21,262 nt of DNA from Bog-159 sp035308525 (GCA_035308525.1 DATGGM010000248.1:1-21262), one strand, 5' to 3'. Shown: positions 6,542 to 14,601, counted from the first letter of the stretch. Notes: generated by a model from the sequence alone, not told the origin. A program made the numbers and translations.

Positions 6542-8056
6542 ATGGGCGAACCAAACCGCCGCGAGGCGTTGCAGGGACTGGCTGCCGCGGCACTCATGGC
6601 GGATACGGCGAAGGGCCAGGATGCGGCGCTGGAGATTTGTTTTACGAGCACGGTGGAGATGGCGCGGCTGATCCGCGTGAAGAAGCTGTCGGCGCGCGAG
6701 TGTCTGGCGGCGCATCTGAAGCAGATCGAGCGGGTGAACCCGAAGGTGAATGCCATCGTGACGCTGGTGCCGGAGATGGCCGCCGAAGCTGCCGCGAAAG
6801 CCGATGAAATGCAGGCGCACAACGAGAAGCTGGGGCCGCTGCACGGCCTGCCGGTGGCGCACAAGGACCTGGTGGAAACGCGCGGCGTGCGCACGACGTT
6901 TGGATCGCCGCTCTTTAAAGATTACATTCCGGCCGAGGATGACCTGGTGGTGGAACGGATCCGGCGGGCGGGCGCGATCATGGTGGGCAAGACCAATACG
7001 CCGGAATTCGGGGCGGGATCGCAGACGTTCAACAAAGTTTTCGGCGCGACGCACAATCCTTACGACCTGACGAAGACGTGCGGGGGATCGTCGGGCGGCG
7101 CGGCGGTGGCACTCGCCTGCGGGATGGCGCCCGTGGCGGATGGCTCCGATACAGGCGGTTCGCTGCGCAATCCGGCGTCATTCTGCAACGTGGTGGGCTT
7201 CCGGCCGTCGATCGGGCGGGTGCCGTATCCGAAGGCGGCTTTTGCATGGTCGACGCTGAGCACCGCGGGATGCCTGGGGCGATCGGTGGCCGATCTGGCT
7301 TTGGTGCTGAGCACGCTGGCGGGGCCGGACAAGCGGGCGCCTCTATCCATCAACGAACCTGGGGAGATCTTCGCGCGCCCGCTGGACCGGGGCTTCAAAG
7401 GCGTGCGGGTGGCATGGTTCAAGGATCTGGGCGGCGTGCCGTTCGACGCGCGGGTGCGGACGATTGTGGACGGGCATCGCGCCACGTTTGAATCGCTGGG
7501 GTGCATCGTGGAGGAGGCGGAGCCGGACTTCGCTCCCGCCGAGGTGGCGTTTCGGACGCTGCGCGCGTGGAATGCAGCGAGCGCTTTTGGCGAGCAACTG
7601 CACGCGCATCCGGACGCTTTCAAAGATACGCTCAAGCGCGAGATCGAGGAAGGGTTGCGGCTGACTGGCACGGATCTGGCGCGGGCCGAGACTGCGCATG
7701 GCCAGATCTGGCGGCGATTTCAGGCATTCCTTGAAAAGTACGAATACTTCGTGCTGCCTACCTGCCAGTTGCCGCCGTTCGATGTGAACATGCCGTATCC
7801 GACAGAGATCGCGGGCGTGAAATTTAATAACTATATCGACTGGATGAAGTCGTGCTGGTACATCTCGGCGACGGGCAATCCGGCGGCTTCGGTACCGGGA
7901 GGCTTCACGGCGGAGGGATTGCCGGTGGGAGTCCAGATTGTGGGCCGCGATAAAGAGGACTTCAGCGTTCTGCAGATGGCGCATGCGTTCGAGGGGGCGA
8001 CCGGACTGGGAAAGAGGCGTCCCAAACTTTTATTGGCCGCCGATTCACGCCGATGA
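6542..8056 (+). CDS. amidase-signature family amidase, possibly Tat-exported
   Basis: 504 residues from ATG 6542. This start is chosen because the decayed duplicate shares the ATG and about 10 bases before it, and because residues 5-21 (NRREALQGLAAAALMAD) look like a twin-arginine signal; an in-frame ATG at 6488 would bury that signal and overlap the antitoxin promoter. The Ser-cisSer-Lys machinery is present: K108 in VAHKD, GGSSGG at 181-186 with the bridging serine, and nucleophile S207 in GSDTGGSLRNP. Such enzymes hydrolyse amides or aryl-amides through an acyl-serine; the substrate cannot be told. GatA is unlikely given the export-like N-terminus and absent gatB/gatC neighbours. The last codons run into a 10-base tandem repeat. 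It is divergent from mazE and 35 bases ahead of an S9 peptidase, which has its own promoter. Confidence 0.92.
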   Translation: MGEPNRREALQGLAAAALMADTAKGQDAALEICFTSTVEMARLIRVKKLSARECLAAHLKQIERVNPKVNAIVTLVPEMAAEAAAKADEMQAHNEKLGPLHGLPVAHKDLVETRGVRTTFGSPLFKDYIPAEDDLVVERIRRAGAIMVGKTNTPEFGAGSQTFNKVFGATHNPYDLTKTCGGSSGGAAVALACGMAPVADGSDTGGSLRNPASFCNVVGFRPSIGRVPYPKAAFAWSTLSTAGCLGRSVADLALVLSTLAGPDKRAPLSINEPGEIFARPLDRGFKGVRVAWFKDLGGVPFDARVRTIVDGHRATFESLGCIVEEAEPDFAPAEVAFRTLRAWNAASAFGEQLHAHPDAFKDTLKREIEEGLRLTGTDLARAETAHGQIWRRFQAFLEKYEYFVLPTCQLPPFDVNMPYPTEIAGVKFNNYIDWMKSCWYISATGNPAASVPGGFTAEGLPVGVQIVGRDKEDFSVLQMAHAFEGATGLGKRRPKLLLAADSRR

Positions 8057-8067
8057 ACGCCGATAAG
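8038..8067. repeat. three tandem copies of a 10-base repeat CGCCGATnnA/G
   Basis: CGCCGATTCA, CGCCGATGAA and CGCCGATAAG follow each other without gaps. The array supplies the last amidase codons and its TGA stop (8054-8056) and continues into the intergenic space. Its 10-base period and CGCCGAT core suggest a dispersed intergenic repeat rather than coding constraint. Confidence 0.7.
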
Positions 8068-8079
8068 GCTGTTTGGCGG

Positions 8080-8085
8080 TAGAAT
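8080..8085 (+). promoter_or_regulatory. putative -10 box for leaderless expression of the S9 peptidase
   Basis: TAGAAT is followed by six bases (CTGCCT) and the ATG at 8092, placing the likely transcription start at the start codon. No Shine-Dalgarno or good -35 sequence is seen. Confidence 0.5.
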
Positions 8086-8091
8086 CTGCCT

Positions 8092-10011
8092 ATGCTGCGA
8101 CATAGTGTTTTTTTTCTCCTCGTTGGGCTGCTGCCGGGCGCAGAACCGACTCTGCCGGTGCCGGCTAATCTGACGGCTGAGGCAATCCCGGCGATTCCGG
8201 TGAGCCTGATGGAGGAGCTGGGGCCTTACACCGAATCCCGCACGGCCACGCTGGTGGACTGGCATCCCACGCGGCGGGAGATGCTCATCGTGACGCGCTT
8301 CGGGCAGGCGCCCCAGATTCATCGCGTGCTGCAGCCGGGCGGGGCGCGCACGCAGCTTACGTTCTACGCGGACCGCGTGTCGGGGGGACGGTACCGGCCG
8401 GATGGAAGCTCGTTCCTGTTCTCGAAGGACATCGGGGGCGGGGAGTGGTTCCAGGTTTACGACTACGACGTGCGCACGGGACACGCGACGCTGCTGACGG
8501 ACGGCAAGTCTCGCAACACGGGAGCGTTGTGGTCGCGGGACGGCGCGCATTTCGCGTACGCGTCGACGCGGCGCAACGGGCGGGATACCGACATTTACAT
8601 CGGGGTGCCGGCGCATCCCGAGGAGGCGCGGCGGGTGGTGGACGCCGACAGCGGCGGATGGGAGGCGGAAGATTTCTCGCCGGATGGGAAGATGCTGGCG
8701 GTGATGCGGGGCGTGTCGGCGTACGAGTCGGCGCTGTTCCTGGTGGATACTGGTTCGGGCGACAAGAAGGCGCTGAGCCCGCAGCAGGCGGGCGTGGCGT
8801 ACCGGCACGCGCGGTTTGCGCCGGATGGCAAGAGCGTTTACCTGCTCACCAATCAGGACTCGGATTTCGAGCAGCTTGCGCTGCTTGACCTCGCCAGCAA
8901 GAAGGTGAGCATCCTGCGGCCGGGTTTGCACTGGGACGTGACGGCCTTCGATGTGACGCGCGACGGCCGGCGCATCGCGTACATCGTGGACGAGAACGGC
9001 TCGGACACGCTGCACGTGATGGATACCGCGACGCGGAAGGAGGCGGCGCTGCCCAGGCTGCCTTACGGGAGCATCGCGGACGTGCGCTGGCACGCCAACG
9101 GGCACGATTTGGGATTCACCATCACGTCGGCGCGGACGCCTTCGGATGTCTACTCGATCGACATGGCTACCGGCAAGCTGGATCGCTGGACTTACAGCGA
9201 GACCGGGGGACTGGATGCCTCGCAGTTCTCCGAGCCGGAGCTGATTCAATGGAAATCGTTCGACGGGCTGACCATTTCGGGGTTTCTGTATCGTCCGCCG
9301 AAGCGGTTCGCGGGGCCGCGGCCGGTGATCGTGAACATACATGGCGGACCGGAGGGCCAGTTTCAACCGGGGTATCTGGGGTCGATGAACTATGTGCTGG
9401 ATGAACTGGGGGCGGCGGTGATTTTCCCGAACGTGCGGGGATCGACCGGATACGGGAAAGCGTTCTTGAATCTGGACAACGGGCGGAAGCGCGAGGATTC
9501 GGTGAAAGACATCGGGGCGCTGCTGGATTGGATCGCCGGGCGCACGGACCTGGATGCGAAGCGCGTGATGGTGACGGGCGGCAGCTACGGCGGGTACATG
9601 ACGCTGGCCAGCATGACGCACTTTAACGACCGGTTCCGGTGCGCGGTGGACGTGGTGGGGATTTCCAACTGGATCACGTTCCTGGAGCACACGGAAGCCT
9701 ATCGGCGGGATCTGCGGCGGGTGGAATACGGCGACGAGCGCGATCCGGAGATGCACAAGTTTCTGGAATCGATCTCACCGATGGCGCACGTGGACCAGAT
9801 CAGCAAGCCGATGATGATCGTGGCGGGGCGGAACGATCCGCGGGTGCCTTACACGGAAGGCCAGCAGATGACGGCAGCCATCCGCGCGCGGGGCGTGCCG
9901 GTCTGGTATCTGCTGGCGGCGGATGAAGGGCACGGGTTCGCGAAGAAAGGGAATCGAGACTTCCAATTCGCGGCCACGGTGATGTTTATCCGGAAGTATT
10001 TGCTGGAATAG
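8092..10011 (+). CDS. secreted S9 family peptidase (prolyl oligopeptidase / acylaminoacyl peptidase type)
   Basis: 639 residues. The N-terminal MLRHSVFFLLVGLLPGAEP is a short signal peptide. Residues about 30-390 form a TolB/WD40-like beta-propeller with repeated blades such as RYRPDGSSFLFSKD, DFSPDGKMLAV and RFAPDGKSVYLLT. The C-terminal alpha/beta-hydrolase carries HGGPEGQ (oxyanion region), nucleophile S498 in GGSYGGYM, D582 in GRNDPRVP and H614 in DEGHGF, the complete Ser-Asp-His triad in family order. S9 enzymes cleave short peptides, often after proline or at blocked N-termini, with the propeller gating access. Export suggests periplasmic peptide degradation. ATG 8092 sits six bases after a TAGAAT box. 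The adaptor gene starts five bases after the stop, so the two are probably one transcript. Confidence 0.94.
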   Translation: MLRHSVFFLLVGLLPGAEPTLPVPANLTAEAIPAIPVSLMEELGPYTESRTATLVDWHPTRREMLIVTRFGQAPQIHRVLQPGGARTQLTFYADRVSGGRYRPDGSSFLFSKDIGGGEWFQVYDYDVRTGHATLLTDGKSRNTGALWSRDGAHFAYASTRRNGRDTDIYIGVPAHPEEARRVVDADSGGWEAEDFSPDGKMLAVMRGVSAYESALFLVDTGSGDKKALSPQQAGVAYRHARFAPDGKSVYLLTNQDSDFEQLALLDLASKKVSILRPGLHWDVTAFDVTRDGRRIAYIVDENGSDTLHVMDTATRKEAALPRLPYGSIADVRWHANGHDLGFTITSARTPSDVYSIDMATGKLDRWTYSETGGLDASQFSEPELIQWKSFDGLTISGFLYRPPKRFAGPRPVIVNIHGGPEGQFQPGYLGSMNYVLDELGAAVIFPNVRGSTGYGKAFLNLDNGRKREDSVKDIGALLDWIAGRTDLDAKRVMVTGGSYGGYMTLASMTHFNDRFRCAVDVVGISNWITFLEHTEAYRRDLRRVEYGDERDPEMHKFLESISPMAHVDQISKPMMIVAGRNDPRVPYTEGQQMTAAIRARGVPVWYLLAADEGHGFAKKGNRDFQFAATVMFIRKYLLE

Positions 10012-10016
10012 TACAA

Positions 10017-11225
10017 GTGAAGAAACTCTTTTGGCTCGTGCCGGTGGCGCTGGCGGCTGCCGGCTGGTGGGCCTATCACCGCTCCAGCGATGCGCCGCAG
10101 ATCCCGTTTGCCAAGGTCGTGCGCGAGACCCTGGTGAGCACCCTGCCGACGAACGGCAAAGTGGAACCGATCGAGTGGCAGGCGGTGCGCGTGGAGCAGG
10201 CCGCGCTGGTGAGCAAAGTGCCGGTGCAGCCGGGACAGGCGGTGAGCGAGGGACAGGCGCTGGCGATCCTGAGCGATACGGGGTTGCAAGCGGATCTGGA
10301 CGCGGCTACCGCGCGGGTGGCGCAGGCGAAAGCGGACCTGGCGGTGATCGATCAGGGTGGGAAGCAGCTCGAATTGAACGCCATCGATACCGACTTGGCG
10401 CGGCTGCGCGTCGAAAAAGATCACGACGAGAAAGAATATGCGTCACTTAGGCGGCTGGCCGATAAACAGGCCGCTTCAATGGTGGAGGTGGACGAGATTA
10501 AGGCCAAGCTGCAGGCCGCGGAGATGGCAATCGACGGGCTGGAGAAGAAGCGCGGCGCGCTGGTGAGCCAATCCGATAAGACCGTAGCGCAGGCGCGGTT
10601 GCGGGACGCCGAAGCGGCGGTGCAGCTGGCCCGGAGCCATATCGCGCAGACCGTGATTCGCGCGCCGATAGGCGGGGTGGTGTACGATCTGGCGGCGCGG
10701 CCGGGCGCGTATCTGAGTGCCGGGGACCTGGTGGCGAACGTGGGCCGGACGGATCGCGTGCGGGTGCGGGTGTTCGTAGACGAGCCGGAGTTGGGGCGCG
10801 TGGAGGTGGGCCAGCCGGTGACGATCAACTGGGACGCCTTGCCGGGGCGCGCCTGGGAAGGCACCGTGGAACGCAAGCCCTCAAACATCGTGGGGCTGGG
10901 CAGCCGGCAGGTGGGCGAAGTGCTGTGCACCATCGACAATCCGGGGCGCGTGCTGCTGCCGGGCACCAACGTGGATGCACACATCCGCACGGCCACGGTA
11001 GACAACGCGCTGACGATGCCGAAGGAGTGCCTGCGGCGGGATGCGAGCGGTGTGGGCGTGTTCGTGCTGCGCGGAGACCGGCTGGCGTGGCAGCCGGTGA
11101 CGGCCGGCGCGTCCAGCGTCACGCGGGTGCAGATCGTGCAGGGGCTGGCGGAGGGCGATCAGGTGGCGCTGCCCACGGAAGCGACGCTGCGCAGCGGGCA
11201 AGTGGTGATGCCGGTGCGGCAGTAG
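10017..11225 (+). CDS. HlyD/RND-type periplasmic adaptor (membrane fusion) protein
   Basis: 402 residues from a GTG at 10017, five bases after the peptidase stop. A single N-terminal membrane anchor (LFWLVPVALAAAGWWAY, 4-20) is followed by a lipoyl-like half (KVPVQPGQAVSEGQALAIL), a long alpha-helical hairpin rich in Ala, Lys, Glu and Gln (about 93-205), the second lipoyl half (TVIRAPIGGVVYDLAARPGAYL) and beta-barrel and membrane-proximal domains (VFVDEPELGRVEVGQPV, LLPGTNVDAHI, EGLAEGDQV-like end). Adaptors of this kind link an inner-membrane MacB-type ABC or RND pump to an outer-membrane channel. No pump or channel gene is adjacent; the only permease in the window is the orphan ADOP 7.6 kb away on the other strand. 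Cargo unknown. The next gene is convergent, five bases away. Confidence 0.9.
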   Translation: MKKLFWLVPVALAAAGWWAYHRSSDAPQIPFAKVVRETLVSTLPTNGKVEPIEWQAVRVEQAALVSKVPVQPGQAVSEGQALAILSDTGLQADLDAATARVAQAKADLAVIDQGGKQLELNAIDTDLARLRVEKDHDEKEYASLRRLADKQAASMVEVDEIKAKLQAAEMAIDGLEKKRGALVSQSDKTVAQARLRDAEAAVQLARSHIAQTVIRAPIGGVVYDLAARPGAYLSAGDLVANVGRTDRVRVRVFVDEPELGRVEVGQPVTINWDALPGRAWEGTVERKPSNIVGLGSRQVGEVLCTIDNPGRVLLPGTNVDAHIRTATVDNALTMPKECLRRDASGVGVFVLRGDRLAWQPVTAGASSVTRVQIVQGLAEGDQVALPTEATLRSGQVVMPVRQ

Positions 11226-11230
11226 GCGTG

Positions 11231-13414
11231 TTACTCGCGGGTGAGAATGGCGGCAGCGTCGAGCACGCGGCGCACGAACGCGGCGAGCTGCTCGGATGTA
11301 AAAGGCTTGGGGATGAAGTATCCGCCGGTGCCGTCGAGCATGGGAGTGACGGAAGGCTCGGGCAATCCGGACATACATACCAGCGGAATGCCAGGGCGCA
11401 ACTGGTGGATGTGATCGGCGAACTCCCGGAGCGGCATGCCCGGCATCATCACGTCGCGGACGATCAACTGCGGCGCGGCGGAACCGTCGCGAACGGCGGC
11501 CAGGGCGGATTCGGAATCGGTATGGGTCAGCACACGGTAGCCGTAGTGCGACAGGCATATGCTGACGAAGGCCGCGACGTCCGGACGGTCGTCGACTATC
11601 ATCACCACTTCAGTCCCGTCGGTGGTTTGCGAGACCGGCTCCGGCTTGGCGGGCGCCTCAGGGGCGCTGTCCGCGACGCCCGCGCTCACTGGCAGTAAGA
11701 CGGTAAAGAGGCTGCCGCGGCCGGGCCGGCTATCGACGCGAATGTCGCCGTTACTTTGCTTGACGATGCCATAAGCCATGGAAAGGCCGAGCCCGGTGCC
11801 GGCCGAGCGGGTAGTGAAGTACGGATCGAAGATGTGTTCCATAACGCCGGGCTCGATGCCCGATCCGGTATCCTCGACCTCGATCTTGACGAACTCCTGC
11901 GGGGCGGGAGCGGTGCGCACGATGATCTGACCCCATCCCGTGATGGCCTGGCGCGCGTTGAGGACCAGGTTCATGAGCACCTGTTCGATCTGGGCCGCAT
12001 CGGCGCGCACGAAGAGCGGCGTTTCCGAAAGCTCATAGTGCAGATCCACGTCGCCTTCGACCAGCTTGTTCAGAGTCCCTTGCATGGACCGGACCATGGC
12101 GTTCAGTTCAAAGGGAGCGGCACGAAGCGCCTGGCGGCGGCCGAAGGCGCGCAAGCGCTCGGTAATGGCGGCGGCGCGGCGCGCGGCGTTGAGGATCTCG
12201 CCGATGTTCTGGCGCAGAGGGTCGGCCAGATTGTCCTTCAAAGCCAACGATGCGTAACCCATCATTACGGTCAGGAGATTATTGAAGTCGTGGGCGATGC
12301 CGCCAGCCAGCCGGCCCAAGGCTTCCTGCCGCTGCGCCTGCCGCAGGTCTTCTTCGAGGCGTACGCGTTCGCGCAGGTCGCGTCCGATGAGCCCGGTGGT
12401 GGCCGGCTCGCCCTGGCGCGAATCCATGGCGACGGCGCCCACCAGGACGGGGATGCGCTCGCTGGTAACACGGTTGCACCACTCGGATTCACCTTCCCAA
12501 ACCCCCGCCGCGGCGATCGAGCGGTGCATTTCGGCGCGCATCAGATCGTGTTCGCCGATGCCGCATACTTCATGGAGCGGCTTCATGAACAACGACGGAA
12601 TCTCGTTATCGGCATAGCCCAGCAGACTCGCGGCCGCGGTGTTCAGGTAGCGCAACCGGCCGTCGGAGATGACCAGGATGGCGTCGCGGCTTTGCTCCAC
12701 CAACTGCGCCAGGCGGGCGCGTTCGCTTTGGGCGGCCTGCAGTTCGCGGAAGGCATCGCGGGCGCGGCGCTCGCTGCGCTCGGCACTTTCCGTCAGGAGC
12801 AGGCCCACGCCGATACTCATGATGATCCAGACCGAGCAGTTTGTGATGAAGGTGACGAGCGAAAATTGCAGCAGGACGGGGTTATTCTCAGCTCCGTAGA
12901 GCCCCCAGGTCGCCGTGTTGTACCACACGACGGCGCGGACCAGATTCAAAATGCCATACAGGCCCCAAGCTCCGGCGGTCACCATAGAACCAGCCAGCCG
13001 ATGTTGCCGGCCATGGCGGGTAAAGACTACCGCCGCCATAAGGCTGGTGACGCCATAGAGGGCATAAGTGGGAACGTTGTGAACGCGGGCGACCTGCACC
13101 GAGCCGAGCGGATAAGGCAGACCGACCACGAACCGGATGGCGGCCGCCACGATAGCCGCCAAGCCCAAACCGGTGAGCCACGCTCGCGAGGGATTCCGCC
13201 CACGAAGCAGTGCAAGGGAGGTCAGCGCGATCATGGATGGAACGACGAATCCTAACAGCGAGGTCGGCACCCGCAGAGCCGGGCCGCCGTTCGGGTGATC
13301 GAATACAACCCAAAGCGCGGCCACGTAGGCCGCCTGCGCCACCCAGGACCAGCCGAACCAGCGCAGCCAGGCCTCGCGGGCGACCCGCCGGTAGTAGAAT
13401 TCGAGCAGACACAC
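11231..13414 (-). CDS. membrane hybrid histidine kinase with PAS, HisKA, HATPase and receiver domains (start uncertain)
   Basis: 727 residues from GTG 13414, but probably longer: the frame is open 21 codons further upstream, and these codons (TLYRLLAHASLAIQTAFSCLL) complete the first membrane helix. Residues 20-208 hold about six hydrophobic helices, a sensory membrane region. Then come a short coiled coil (209-238), a PAS domain (about 238-355), HisKA with H375 in GGIAHDFNNL, HATPase motifs NLVLNA (482-487), DTGSGI (515-520) and GTGLGLS (539-545), and a C-terminal receiver with D608/D609, phosphoacceptor D654 in RDVMMPGM and K703. It should autophosphorylate and pass phosphate to its own receiver; no separate response regulator is adjacent. 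The signal is unknown. It is divergent from the beta-propeller gene and ends five bases from the convergent adaptor gene. Confidence 0.92.
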   Translation of the reverse strand: MCLLEFYYRRVAREAWLRWFGWSWVAQAAYVAALWVVFDHPNGGPALRVPTSLLGFVVPSMIALTSLALLRGRNPSRAWLTGLGLAAIVAAAIRFVVGLPYPLGSVQVARVHNVPTYALYGVTSLMAAVVFTRHGRQHRLAGSMVTAGAWGLYGILNLVRAVVWYNTATWGLYGAENNPVLLQFSLVTFITNCSVWIIMSIGVGLLLTESAERSERRARDAFRELQAAQSERARLAQLVEQSRDAILVISDGRLRYLNTAAASLLGYADNEIPSLFMKPLHEVCGIGEHDLMRAEMHRSIAAAGVWEGESEWCNRVTSERIPVLVGAVAMDSRQGEPATTGLIGRDLRERVRLEEDLRQAQRQEALGRLAGGIAHDFNNLLTVMMGYASLALKDNLADPLRQNIGEILNAARRAAAITERLRAFGRRQALRAAPFELNAMVRSMQGTLNKLVEGDVDLHYELSETPLFVRADAAQIEQVLMNLVLNARQAITGWGQIIVRTAPAPQEFVKIEVEDTGSGIEPGVMEHIFDPYFTTRSAGTGLGLSMAYGIVKQSNGDIRVDSRPGRGSLFTVLLPVSAGVADSAPEAPAKPEPVSQTTDGTEVVMIVDDRPDVAAFVSICLSHYGYRVLTHTDSESALAAVRDGSAAPQLIVRDVMMPGMPLREFADHIHQLRPGIPLVCMSGLPEPSVTPMLDGTGGYFIPKPFTSEQLAAFVRRVLDAAAILTRE

Positions 13415-13474
13415 CAGCAGGCAAGAAAACGCTGTCTGTATGGCGAGACTGGCGTGCGCTAATAATCGGTAGAG

Positions 13475-13488
13475 CGTGCGGCCCTCCT
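13475..13488 (-). promoter_or_regulatory. perfect Shine-Dalgarno pointing to a non-standard start of the histidine kinase
   Basis: AGGAGG (13488-13483 on the minus strand) is followed after five bases by an ACG codon (13477-13475) in the kinase frame. The only nearer canonical start in frame is GTG 13414, 63 bases further on and without a comparable ribosome site. An in-frame TAG lies just before the AGGAGG, so the protein cannot start earlier. Confidence 0.45.
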
Positions 13489-13504
13489 ATTACATTGAGC
13501 ATAA

Positions 13505-13555
13505 ACCGGCTTTACAGAAACCGGTAGGTTCAATTTACAGGTATTCTACCGGTAG
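13505..13555. promoter_or_regulatory. repeated ACCGG(T/C)AG motifs in the divergent kinase / beta-propeller promoter region
   Basis: ACCGGC lies at 13505-13510, ACCGGTAG at 13520-13527 and again at 13548-13555. The last is the core of a perfect 12-base palindrome TCTACCGGTAGA (13546-13557). TTTACAG precedes the second and third motifs (13511-13517 and 13534-13540). Two imperfect direct repeats of TTTACAG-n-ACCGGTAG thus fill the short region between the divergent genes, suggesting a regulator binding site. Confidence 0.4.
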
Positions 13556-13565
13556 AGAATAAGAA

Positions 13566-14588
13566 ATGCGCCACATAGGTACTAGTTTGGGCGTGCTGGG
13601 GTTAGCCGCCGCGCAAGGGCTGTGCGCGCAGTCCTGGACGGCACAAGTGAGCGGTACAAAAGCGTCTTTGCGCGGCGTCAGTGCAGTTAGTGCGAGGGTG
13701 GTCTGGGCGAGCGGCACGGGGGGCACTTATCTGCGCACGGCCGATGGCGGCGCGACGTGGCACGCCGCCACCGTCGCGGGAGCCGGCGATCTGGACTTTC
13801 GGAGCGTGCATGCATTGGACGGCCGGACCGCCTGGCTGATGAGCAGCGGGCCGGGCGAGAGTTCGCGCATTTACAAGACGGCGGATGGCGGCGCGCACTG
13901 GACGTTGTTGTTTACCAATGCGGACGCCGGCGGCTTCTTCGATGCTCTGCAGTTTTGGGATGCGCATCGCGGCATGGTGCTGGGCGATCCGGTGGATGGA
14001 CAGTTCGTGGTGTTGACGACGGGGGACGGCGGGAAATCGTGGCAGCGGCGGAAACCGCCGTCCGCGCTTCGCAACGAAGGAGCATTTGCGGCCAGTAACT
14101 CCTGCCTGGTCGTGCGGGGCAAGAGCGAAGCCTGGTTCGGCACCGGCGGGGCGAGTGTGGCGCGCGTATTTCATTCGACTGATGCCGGGGAGAGTTGGGG
14201 GGCCGTGGAGACGCCGATGCGCCATGACGGCGCGGCCGCGGGGATCTTCTCGCTGGCATTCGCGGATGCGCTGCACGGGACCGCGGCAGGTGGAAAGTAC
14301 GACAAGCCAACCGAGGCCGGCGGCGATCTAGCCATCACGGCGGATGGGGGCCGCACGTGGAACGCGCCCAGCGGCGGTCAGCCGAATGGCTACCGTTCGG
14401 CGGTGATGTTCGTGGCGGGCCGGGGTGTCTGGATCGCGGTGGGAACTTCCGGCTCGGATATTTCACACGACGGCAAGAGCTGGAAGCTGTTCGATAGCGG
14501 CAACTATAACGCGCTCAGCGGGGCGGGGCGAGATGCGGTGTGGGCGGTCGGGCCGGGTGGACGGATCGCACGGCTGACCTGGCGGTGA
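13566..14588 (+). CDS. secreted Ycf48/BNR-type beta-propeller protein
   Basis: 340 residues with a signal peptide (MRHIGTSLGVLGLAAAQGLCAQ, cleavage after about 22). The mature part is built of repeats containing Asp-box motifs: TADGGATW, TADGGAHW, TTGDGGKSW, STDAGESW, TADGGRTW and SHDGKSW, spaced as blades of a six- or seven-bladed propeller. The family resembles photosystem II assembly factor Ycf48 and sialidase-like BNR proteins; in non-photosynthetic bacteria such proteins are often annotated as oxidoreductases without proof. No sialidase catalytic residues are evident, so a binding or scaffold role outside the cytoplasm is likelier. It is divergent from the histidine kinase and shares its repeat-containing promoter region. 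Its stop is 13 bases from the convergent hydrolase gene. ATG 13566 is the only start that includes the full signal peptide. Confidence 0.88.
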   Translation: MRHIGTSLGVLGLAAAQGLCAQSWTAQVSGTKASLRGVSAVSARVVWASGTGGTYLRTADGGATWHAATVAGAGDLDFRSVHALDGRTAWLMSSGPGESSRIYKTADGGAHWTLLFTNADAGGFFDALQFWDAHRGMVLGDPVDGQFVVLTTGDGGKSWQRRKPPSALRNEGAFAASNSCLVVRGKSEAWFGTGGASVARVFHSTDAGESWGAVETPMRHDGAAAGIFSLAFADALHGTAAGGKYDKPTEAGGDLAITADGGRTWNAPSGGQPNGYRSAVMFVAGRGVWIAVGTSGSDISHDGKSWKLFDSGNYNALSGAGRDAVWAVGPGGRIARLTWR

Positions 14589-14601
14589 CGGGCCGTGACT
14601 G

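Noticed and set aside
7831..9756. Long minus-strand frame of 641 codons opposite the amidase end and S9 peptidase
   Set aside because: It is antisense to two clear enzymes with complete catalytic motifs, has an Arg/His/Pro-rich composition typical of GC-rich antisense frames, and shows no domain.
11221..11235. Possible bidirectional terminator between convergent adaptor and kinase genes
   Set aside because: Only five bases separate the stops and I see no hairpin followed by a T-run; the 14589-14601 convergent gap also lacks a convincing terminator.
11756..13255. Plus-strand frame of 499 codons opposite the histidine kinase
   Set aside because: The kinase motifs are complete on the other strand; this frame is low-complexity Gly/Ala/Arg sequence without a domain.
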